This document shows, piece by piece, positions 1 through 4,283 of a DNA stretch of 6,699 nt (within the stretch, counting starts at the first letter, position 1; the number at the start of each line of letters is the position of its first letter). The position numbers and the translations under genes are program-made. Under the pieces are notes generated by a model. That model was not told the origin of the DNA and ran no database searches. It saw nothing but the letters and a program-made list of their open reading frames with translations. The stretch is from positions 1 to 6,699 of the forward strand of contig CANBLA010000054.1 of assembly GCA_947369305.1 (NCBI GenBank), given 5' to 3'. This DNA is from an uncultured Clostridia bacterium. GTDB lineage: Bacteria > Bacillota_A > Clostridia > TANB77 > CAG-508.

Positions 1-67
1 TTCCCGCAATTTGCAAGAATTTATTTTCTTCTATTTTGAAAATTCTATCCATTACTTTGGGTTTTCC
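1..67 (-). pseudogene. copA: Continuation of copA in the shifted frame (partial, runs off left edge)
   Basis: Reading the minus strand from position 67 down to 2 gives GKPKVMDRIFKIEEN followed by KFLQIAG with no stop. This is what is expected directly after DKTGTITK in CopA (start of the P/N region). It is in the +1 frame relative to the upstream 466-codon frame. The simplest explanation is one extra base, the C of AAGCGG (plus-strand g at 68). Whether the break is real or an assembly/sequencing error cannot be told from the sequence. Confidence 0.85.
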
Positions 68-1445
68 GCTTTGTAATTGTCCCTGTTTTGTCAAGTACGA
101 CCGCATCTACCAAATGCAGTAATTCCAAGCTTTCTGCAGATTTTATTAACATTCCATTTTCAGAAGCTTTCCCTGTTCCAACCATAATGGCAACTGGAGT
201 CGCTAATCCTAATGCACACGGACATGAAATCACCAAAACAGCAATTCCAATACTTAGCGCAAATTCGAAACTCTGTCCCTGTAAGATCCAAAAAATGCTT
301 GCTAAAAGTGCAATCGTTATCACACAAGGCACGAAAATTCCGCTTACTTTGTCGGCTAATCTCGCAATAGGAGCTTTGGAATTTCCCGCTTCTTCAACCA
401 ATTGAATAATTTGTGAAAGAGTGGTATCTTTTCCTACTCTGGTAGCTTGCATTTTAAAATAACCATTTTGATTCATCGTTCCTGAAACAACAGTATCACC
501 CTCACTTTTTTGAACAGGCATACTTTCTCCTGTTATGCTTGCTTGGTCAACCAGCGAACTTCCTTCTACCACAATTCCGTCAACTGGGATACCCCCCCCA
601 GGTCTAATAACTAAAACGTCTCCGACCGAAATTTCTTCGACTGCGATTTCAATTTCTTCATTATTTCGTAGGACAATCGCCGTTTTAGGCGCTAAATTCA
701 TTAATTTACTGATGGCATCACTGGTTTTATTTTTGGATTTTGTTTCTAAATATTTACCGACTGTTATTAAGGTTAGAATGGTTCCAGCTGATTCAAAGTA
801 TAAATCCATTGAAAATTGCTCCACTAGCTGGATTTGACGATGTCCCAAACCATATCCAATCATAAAAATGGCATAAATTCCATATAGGATAGCAGCCAGA
901 CTTCCAATAGCTATTAAAGAATCCATGTTGGGTGCTCTTTTGGCAAGTCTTTTCAAGCCAACAAGGAAATAATTTCGATTGACATATACAATTGGCAATA
1001 GGAGCAAAAATTGAGCAAAACCAAAGCTAATCGCATTTTCTGTTCCATGAAATGTTTGAATTATAAAATTGGGAATTGGCAGACCGAACCATTCATAAAA
1101 CATATGATACATGGCAAGATACATGAGCGGAATCCAGAAAATAAGGGATAATATTAGTCTTTTTTGCATAGATTTTAGGATATTTTTGTTGTCCAGTTTC
1201 TTCTCTTTGGAGTTGTGATCTTTTATTTGAGTATTTTTAAGGCTTGCTCCATATCCTGCATCTGTGACGGCTTTTATAATTTTGTCATTGTTCAAAATAT
1301 TTTCATCGTATTCTACGGTCATATCGTTGGAAAGTAAATTGACGTTTACCTTTTGAACTCCAGCTAACTTTTGAACTGCTTTTTCTACATGGGCTTGACA
1401 ACTGCTACATGTCATGCCTTGAATAGCAAATTTTACTTTTTGCAT
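45..1445 (-). CDS. copA: Copper-translocating P-type ATPase CopA, N-terminal 466 residues, frame broken before the P/N domains
   Basis: P1B-type ATPase that exports Cu(I) across the membrane using ATP. Visible in order: one N-terminal heavy-metal-binding domain with GMTCSSC (residues 10-16); about four membrane segments (roughly 96-116, 137-156, 172-198, 214-233); the actuator domain with TGES (305-308); a fifth segment (367-388); a sixth with the CPC copper-site motif (408-410); and the phosphorylation motif DKTGT with Asp452. CopA proteins are normally about 700-800 residues, so the P/N domains and last two membrane segments are missing. After ITK the frame reads RKTQSNG and stops; removing one base at about 68 restores GKPKV and open CopA-like sequence to the window edge, so the stop is a frameshift product. 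The start ATG has AGGAGG 7 bases upstream. It follows csoR with an 11-base gap and is presumably induced by copper through CsoR. The family call is very safe; substrate Cu+ rests on CPC plus the csoR neighbour. Confidence 0.95.
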   Translation of the reverse strand: MQKVKFAIQGMTCSSCQAHVEKAVQKLAGVQKVNVNLLSNDMTVEYDENILNNDKIIKAVTDAGYGASLKNTQIKDHNSKEKKLDNKNILKSMQKRLILSLIFWIPLMYLAMYHMFYEWFGLPIPNFIIQTFHGTENAISFGFAQFLLLLPIVYVNRNYFLVGLKRLAKRAPNMDSLIAIGSLAAILYGIYAIFMIGYGLGHRQIQLVEQFSMDLYFESAGTILTLITVGKYLETKSKNKTSDAISKLMNLAPKTAIVLRNNEEIEIAVEEISVGDVLVIRPGGGIPVDGIVVEGSSLVDQASITGESMPVQKSEGDTVVSGTMNQNGYFKMQATRVGKDTTLSQIIQLVEEAGNSKAPIARLADKVSGIFVPCVITIALLASIFWILQGQSFEFALSIGIAVLVISCPCALGLATPVAIMVGTGKASENGMLIKSAESLELLHLVDAVVLDKTGTITKRKTQSNG

Positions 1446-1452
1446 ATAAAAA

Positions 1453-1458
1453 CCTCCT
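1453..1458 (-). promoter_or_regulatory. copA ribosome binding site overlapping the csoR stop codon
   Basis: A perfect AGGAGG sits 7 bases upstream of the copA ATG (1443-1445), and its first two bases are part of the csoR TAG stop (1457-1459). Ribosomes ending csoR are therefore placed on the copA start, which suggests translational coupling of repressor and pump. Confidence 0.85.
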
Positions 1459-1762
1459 ATTGTAGTTTCTTAATGACTTGCATTACATCATCTAATATAT
1501 CCGTTTTTCCGCTTTGTATGTCATGTGTAACGCAGGTTTTTAAATGATTTTCTAATACTTGATTGCCGAGACTTCTAAGTGCATTGCTTGCTGCTATAAT
1601 TTGATTTAAGATGTCATCGCAATAGCGATCTTCGTCTATCATCTGGCTAATTCCTCGAATTTGCCCTTCTATGACGTTTAAGCGCTTGGTTAGTTCTTTT
1701 TTTGTTTCGTCACTACGGTGTGTGTGTTTGATTGGATTTTCGATATTTTTATTATTTTCCAT
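1457..1762 (-). CDS. csoR: CsoR-family copper-sensing transcriptional repressor
   Basis: A 101-residue all-helical DNA-binding repressor of the CsoR/RcnR family (DUF156) that releases its operator when it binds Cu(I). The family core is clear: TKRLNVIEGQIRGISQMI (about 25-42) and the Cu(I) ligand triad Cys48, His73 and Cys77. The C-25-H-4-C spacing is the same as in the characterised Mycobacterium tuberculosis CsoR, which favours a copper sensor over the RcnR (nickel), FrmR (formaldehyde) or CstR (persulfide) branches. The N-terminus has an extra His-containing tail (HTH, 13-15). The ATG at 1760-1762 is preceded by GAGG 8 bases upstream. It is the first gene of the copper operon; a matching G/C-tract operator lies in the promoter, so autorepression is expected. 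The length is normal for the family. Confidence 0.95.
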   Translation of the reverse strand: MENNKNIENPIKHTHRSDETKKELTKRLNVIEGQIRGISQMIDEDRYCDDILNQIIAASNALRSLGNQVLENHLKTCVTHDIQSGKTDILDDVMQVIKKLQ

Positions 1763-1780
1763 ATTTTTTACCTCATTTGT

Positions 1781-1809
1781 ATTATATACCCCCGGGGGGT
1801 GTCTGTCAA
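1781..1809 (-). promoter_or_regulatory. Promoter of the csoR-copA operon (TTGACA, 17 bp, TATAAT)
   Basis: On the minus strand a perfect -35 TTGACA (1804-1809) and a perfect -10 TATAAT (1781-1786) are separated by exactly 17 bp. Transcription should start around 1774-1776. That leaves only about 12-14 leader bases before the csoR ATG, with the GAGG ribosome binding site at the very 5' end of the message. Confidence 0.88.
1786..1802. promoter_or_regulatory. CsoR operator within the promoter spacer
   Basis: A run of five C followed by six G, flanked by TATA on one side and TGT on the other (plus strand TATACCCCCGGGGGGTGT), forms a GC-rich inverted repeat in otherwise AT-rich DNA. This is the known shape of CsoR-family operators (A/T flank, G/C tract, centre, C/G tract, A/T flank). 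It fills the spacer between -35 and -10, so bound repressor would block RNA polymerase directly. Confidence 0.85.
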
Positions 1810-1810
1810 G

Positions 1811-1858
1811 AAAAAAATAGGTATGTTGGAGTTAATTTCCTAATACCTATATTTTTTT
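1811..1858 (-). terminator. Rho-independent terminator after sdpI, probably bidirectional
   Basis: ATAGGTAT (1817-1824) pairs with ATACCTAT (1843-1850); a GGA/TCC pair (1828-1830 with 1838-1840) can extend the stem inward. On the minus strand the hairpin is followed by a run of seven or more T (complement of the A run 1811-1817), right after sdpI and just upstream of the csoR promoter. On the plus strand it is followed by a T run at 1852-1858, so it could also stop opposing transcription. Confidence 0.72.
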
Positions 1859-1884
1859 CATAATTTTATATAAAATGTCAATTC

Positions 1885-2508
1885 CTATTTCTTTATTCCC
1901 ATCAAAACCGATTCTACTAACAACACACCAATCATTCCCACAATCACACAAACAGAAACAATCGGCTCAAAAAATAGACTTCCTAAGATGGCAAACCCAA
2001 ATATTACAAATGTATACCCCATCAATCGTATCATCTTTTTATAGACTTTTTCGCTTTTTGGCATGGGATGAATTTTTCCTTTCATTTGCTCATAACTCAT
2101 TTTTGGCATATAGTTTCCCATGATAAGATATAAGATTCCCATAACCAACAGAATACTTTTTCGTACATCAACATCACTTCCCAATGGAATCTCAATTGTT
2201 ATAACAGAAATTATAACACTAAAAATCGGAATAATCCATTTGACAATCGAAATAAATTTTGGTTTTTTTTCGTTTAAATTTCCTTTCCAATCTGTTATTA
2301 GGCAACAAAATATTTGCAAACCTGTCACTAAAATTGGTATGCCAAATAGGGCAAAATTTTTTGTGCTATATCGGTCTACTTCATTGTTGATGTTAAAGTG
2401 AATTGGCATTTTTTCGGGTAATTTTTCGTAAAATACTATGCCAAATAAAATGGGAAGTAGTGTTACAGCACAGGTTAAAATTAACACTTTTTTATCTATT
2501 TTTTTCAT
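1885..2508 (-). CDS. sdpI: SdpI-family integral membrane immunity protein
   Basis: A 207-residue membrane protein of the SdpI family. In Bacillus subtilis SdpI protects the cell from the SdpC toxin and also signals to the repressor SdpR. The N-terminal third is a DUF1648 domain: hydrophobic segment, then LPEKMPIHFNINNEVDRYS (30-48), then a second segment with FALFGIP (52-58). The C-terminal half has the SdpI hallmark GNYMPK (131-136) followed by the conserved K..RLMGY.F...G region (157-174) and two membrane segments. About six membrane segments are visible (roughly 7-27, 51-71, 88-106, 116-131, 162-180, 182-203). The ATG lies inside the last codons of sdpR (17-base overlap) with AGGAGGT 7 bases upstream, so the pair is translationally coupled. 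No toxin gene (SdpABC type) is in the window; what this copy protects against is unknown. Confidence 0.9.
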   Translation of the reverse strand: MKKIDKKVLILTCAVTLLPILFGIVFYEKLPEKMPIHFNINNEVDRYSTKNFALFGIPILVTGLQIFCCLITDWKGNLNEKKPKFISIVKWIIPIFSVIISVITIEIPLGSDVDVRKSILLVMGILYLIMGNYMPKMSYEQMKGKIHPMPKSEKVYKKMIRLMGYTFVIFGFAILGSLFFEPIVSVCVIVGMIGVLLVESVLMGIKK

Positions 2509-2773
2509 GTTTGGTACCTCCTAATCCATAAATCCATGTTAATACATCTTCAAATACGGATGTATTTAGTTCATAGTAGATGAAATTTTTGTATCTACTT
2601 TCTTGTATTAAATCCGCTTTTTTGAGTTGTGACAAATGATAGGAAACGGTGGCATTGGTTAGCTTAAATTTTTCTGCGATTTCTCCAGCGGATTTTTTTT
2701 CTTGTTTTAGCATTTCTAGTATGTCTCTTCTGACTGGGTCAGAGATTGCTTTTAGGGTTTCTGACATTCCCAT
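2492..2773 (-). CDS. sdpR: SdpR-like ArsR-family transcriptional repressor
   Basis: A small winged-helix repressor, 93 residues from the ATG at 2771-2773. The ArsR fold is clear: AISDPVRRDILEML (9-22), helix-turn-helix about 28-55 with the recognition helix around NATVSYHLSQLKKADLI (40-56), and a wing with YKNFIYYELN (61-70). The metal-binding ELCVCD motif of ArsR/SmtB sensors is absent, as in SdpR, which is controlled by its membrane partner SdpI. A longer in-frame version from a TTG at 2845 is rejected: that TTG is the start of the -35 box, and the extension would run through the promoter and an operator. The chosen ATG has AAGGAAG 7 bases upstream. It overlaps sdpI and is probably autoregulated through the palindromes at its promoter. 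Confidence 0.9.
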   Translation of the reverse strand: MGMSETLKAISDPVRRDILEMLKQEKKSAGEIAEKFKLTNATVSYHLSQLKKADLIQESRYKNFIYYELNTSVFEDVLTWIYGLGGTKHEKNR

Positions 2774-2780
2774 TTTATCA

Positions 2781-2787
2781 CTTCCTT
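2781..2787 (-). promoter_or_regulatory. Ribosome binding site that fixes the sdpR start
   Basis: AAGGAAG on the minus strand lies 7 bases before the ATG at 2771-2773 and downstream of the promoter. It supports the 93-residue form of SdpR over the longer TTG-initiated frame. Confidence 0.75.
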
Positions 2788-2793
2788 GTTTAG

Positions 2794-2815
2794 TATTTAG
2801 AAATATTTCTAAATA
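2794..2815. promoter_or_regulatory. Operator O1 of sdpRI (22-bp perfect palindrome)
   Basis: TATTTAGAAAT followed directly by its exact reverse complement gives a 22-bp perfect palindrome. It lies just downstream of the -10 box and over the expected transcription start of sdpR. A near copy lies upstream of the -35 box. AT-rich dyads of this size are typical targets of ArsR-family dimers; assignment to this SdpR is inference from position. Confidence 0.75.
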
Positions 2816-2816
2816 G

Positions 2817-2845
2817 ATTATAGCATTTTTGGTTTCGATTGTCAA
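2817..2845 (-). promoter_or_regulatory. Promoter of sdpR-sdpI (consensus, extended -10)
   Basis: On the minus strand a perfect TTGACA (2840-2845) and a perfect TATAAT (2817-2822) are 17 bp apart, and TGC precedes the -10, making it an extended -10 element. This is a near-maximal promoter, so its activity must depend on repression by the flanking palindromes. Confidence 0.88.
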
Positions 2846-2848
2846 TAG

Positions 2849-2870
2849 TATTTAGATATTTTTCTAAATA
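2849..2870. promoter_or_regulatory. Operator O2 of sdpRI (imperfect palindrome)
   Basis: This 22-bp element matches O1 at 20 of 22 positions, with the arms TATTTAGA and TCTAAATA conserved and the two changes in the centre. The shared block including the preceding TAG lies exactly 55 bp from its counterpart in O1. O2 sits immediately upstream of the -35 box, so the two sites bracket the promoter. Confidence 0.68.
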
Positions 2871-2876
2871 CTTGAC

Positions 2877-2912
2877 AAAAATAACACGGAATAGATTGGA
2901 TTTCCGTGTTAT
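2877..2912 (-). terminator. Rho-independent terminator after the 113-residue gene
   Basis: ATAACACGGAA (2881-2891) and TTCCGTGTTAT (2902-2912) form a perfect 11-bp stem with a 10-base loop. On the minus strand the stem is followed by a short T run (complement of A 2877-2881). It lies 34 bases past the stop codon of the gene ending at 2946 and separates it from the sdpRI promoter. Confidence 0.82.
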
Positions 2913-2945
2913 AAAAACGCTTAAATTTTGGTCAGTTTCGCATTT

Positions 2946-3287
2946 TTAGGGCTGATATAAGTATATTTCCCAGTAACTATCATTGTTCCCCATATTTTTT
3001 AGATTACCAGCAATCAATAATATAGCCTCTCGATTTTCATCTATTTCTTGCGCATAGCTAACTTCTCCCTCTTGAATTACATGGATAAGAGAAGTGATTT
3101 TACAGGCTTTTACTAATCTTGCAACAATTTCTCCTTTATCAGAAGAACATTTTAGAATATTGGAATAAATTCCATTTCCTTTTTTCCTAAATAATCTTTT
3201 TACTACTTTCCAATTCTTTTTTTGAATTGGTTTTTTAGCTTTTTTCTCTAATTTCTTCCGAATACTTTTTAATCCTTTTGGGTTCAT
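2946..3287 (-). CDS. Hypothetical protein, 113 residues, highly basic N-terminus
   Basis: I do not recognise this protein. The first 37 residues hold 17 Lys/Arg, in clusters such as KKLEKKAKK (11-19) and KRLFRKKG (30-37), and look like a nucleic-acid-binding or otherwise polyanion-binding segment. The rest (about 40-113) looks like a compact alpha/beta domain: GEIVARLVKACKITSLIHVIQ (in 52-72), an acidic stretch around EIDENREA (81-88), and an aromatic end with YWEIYLYQP (105-113). Cys47 and Cys62 are the only cysteines; no signal peptide or membrane segment is seen. The ATG at 3285-3287 has AAGGAG about 6-7 bases upstream. It is transcribed alone: it has its own promoter (3364-3392) and a terminator (2881-2912). 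That it is a real gene is well supported by these signals; function is unknown. Confidence 0.8.
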   Translation of the reverse strand: MNPKGLKSIRKKLEKKAKKPIQKKNWKVVKRLFRKKGNGIYSNILKCSSDKGEIVARLVKACKITSLIHVIQEGEVSYAQEIDENREAILLIAGNLKNMGNNDSYWEIYLYQP

Positions 3288-3301
3288 TTTTTACTCCTTT
3301 C

Positions 3302-3317
3302 AGAAAAAATTTTTTCT
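3302..3317. repeat. 16-bp perfect palindrome next to a ribosome binding site
   Basis: AGAAAAAA followed by TTTTTTCT lies in the leader of the 113-residue gene, directly upstream of its AAAGGAGT. It is AT-only in the centre and has no loop, so a stable hairpin is doubtful; it may simply be A/T-tract DNA or a protein site. Confidence 0.35.
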
Positions 3318-3363
3318 AACTATAACTAATTAGTGCTGACCACCACTATAAATTTACAAATGC

Positions 3364-3392
3364 ATTATAACACTAAATTTTTAAAGATGCAA
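3364..3392 (-). promoter_or_regulatory. Promoter of the 113-residue hypothetical gene
   Basis: A perfect TATAAT (3364-3369) preceded by TGT makes an extended -10 element on the minus strand. A weak -35 TTGCAT (3387-3392) lies 17 bp upstream. The start would be near 3357, giving a leader of about 70 bases that contains several short inverted repeats. Confidence 0.68.
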
Positions 3393-3396
3393 TATT

Positions 3397-3448
3397 AAAA
3401 AATAATCAGAAATTAGTTTCATACTAACTTCTGATTATTATATTTTTT
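3397..3448 (-). terminator. Strong, probably bidirectional terminator after the cohesin/LPxTG gene
   Basis: AATAATCAGAA (3401-3411) pairs perfectly with TTCTGATTATT (3429-3439). After one mismatch the stem continues with TTAG/CTAA (3413-3416 with 3424-3427) around a 7-base loop, 15 pairs in total. On the minus strand it is followed by six T (complement of 3397-3402), 17 bases past the stop codon of the LPxTG gene. On the plus strand a T run (3443-3448) also follows. Confidence 0.85.
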
Positions 3449-3456
3449 CAAAAATT

Positions 3457-4266
3457 TTATTTAGAACCCATTTTTTTGTCAATGATTTTCATTTTAATAT
3501 AAGAGATTACTGCCACAAGCACTACAACTCCTAATGCAACCAAAATGATATTTGTAGCTCCTGTCTTTGGTAAAATTCCAGTTTTCATGGAATTATTTTG
3601 GTTATTATTGGTAGTATTTGCTACTATGCTTTGATTTCCATTCATGTTACCATTCCCATTTGTATTTTGATTAGAAACACCACTTCCATTATTATTTGTG
3701 TTCTGATTGGTATTAGTGTTTGTATTACTGTTATTTGCAGTATTATTGTTTGTGTTAGTGTTAGTATTTGTGTTAACATCTGGATTCGTTGTTGAACTTC
3801 CATTTTTAATTGTAATTGTCTTAGTCATATTTGCTACATGAATATCTCCTGTATCTTCTCCTCCTGAAACTGTAATATCTTTTAATGTTATTGTAGCATT
3901 TTGTGCACTCTGTTCTTTCACTTTAAATGTAATTTTCAATATCGTTTCAGAAGTATTTACCAAGTTATTTCTATCCATTACAAATACTCCGTTTGCTTCA
4001 TTATAACTAGGATTTGACCATCCATTTTCACCCGTCATTCCTACAAATGACAAACTGTTTTTGTCGTATTCTAATGTAGCTTTTAAACCTATTATTCCAT
4101 CTTTTGCATCAATACTTGTTATTTTAGCATTTACAACGACTTCTTCATTTTTCTTAAATTCATCTTTGGCTGTTTGTAAAGCCATGTTACATGAATAGGC
4201 ATATACATTTGTCATGATACATAGTATCGCCAATAAAATTAAACTTATCTTTATTATTTTTTTCAT
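3457..4266 (-). CDS. Sortase-anchored cohesin-like surface protein (LPKTG)
   Basis: A 269-residue cell-wall protein. It has a signal peptide (MKKII, hydrophobic 7-19, likely cleavage after VYA, residue 23), one cohesin-like beta-sandwich (about 27-155), an Asn/Thr-rich linker (160-228), the sortase motif LPKTG (232-236), a membrane segment (238-257) and a Lys-rich tail. Cohesin features are the opening FKKNEEVVVNAKI (37-49), ATLEYDKNSLSFVG (63-76), ENGW (80-83) and ILKITFKVKEQ (109-119). The cohesin of the upstream gene has matching LEYDKN, GQNGW and LKMKFRVKD blocks, so the two are related. Cohesins bind dockerins; the upstream neighbour, 17 bp away, ends in a dockerin, so this protein may be its wall anchor. 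The ATG has AAAAGGAGA about 4 bases upstream. That this domain binds dockerin rather than being only cohesin-folded is inference. Confidence 0.88.
   Translation of the reverse strand: MKKIIKISLILLAILCIMTNVYAYSCNMALQTAKDEFKKNEEVVVNAKITSIDAKDGIIGLKATLEYDKNSLSFVGMTGENGWSNPSYNEANGVFVMDRNNLVNTSETILKITFKVKEQSAQNATITLKDITVSGGEDTGDIHVANMTKTITIKNGSSTTNPDVNTNTNTNTNNNTANNSNTNTNTNQNTNNNGSGVSNQNTNGNGNMNGNQSIVANTTNNNQNNSMKTGILPKTGATNIILVALGVVVLVAVISYIKMKIIDKKMGSK
3583..3786 (-). repeat. Low-complexity Asn/Thr linker coding repeat
   Basis: Residues 160-228 of the LPKTG protein are mostly Asn and Thr (NTNTNTNTNNN and similar). They are encoded by degenerate AAY-ACN hexamers, seen on the plus strand as repeated gtt/gtn blocks. 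This is a flexible stalk between the cohesin-like domain and the wall anchor. The hexamer repeats may vary in number between strains. Confidence 0.75.
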
Positions 4267-4283
4267 AATCTCTCCTTTTGTTT

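Noticed and set aside
88..837. Plus-strand open frames opposite copA
   Set aside because: They lie antisense to strongly conserved CopA motifs, have no ribosome binding sites and show no recognisable protein features.
2774..2845. A 24-residue N-terminal extension of SdpR from a TTG at 2845
   Set aside because: The TTG is the beginning of the TTGACA -35 box, and the extension would cover the -10 box and operator O1. The ATG at 2773 has its own ribosome binding site and gives the normal SdpR length.
2872..2900. A plus-strand promoter starting at TTGACA 2872-2877
   Set aside because: No acceptable -10 lies 16-18 bp downstream (only TAGATT at 14 bp), no plus-strand gene follows, and the region forms the terminator stem of the minus-strand gene.
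3583..3786. Tandem repeats as a CRISPR-like array or a plus-strand gene
   Set aside because: The repeats are degenerate Asn/Thr codons in a clear linker with no unique spacers. The plus-strand frame there is a low-complexity shadow.
4180..4200. Lipoprotein signal (Cys16 or Cys26) in the LPKTG protein
   Set aside because: Neither AILC nor AYSC fits the lipobox, and a signal-peptidase I site (VYA) plus a C-terminal LPKTG anchor explain the protein better.
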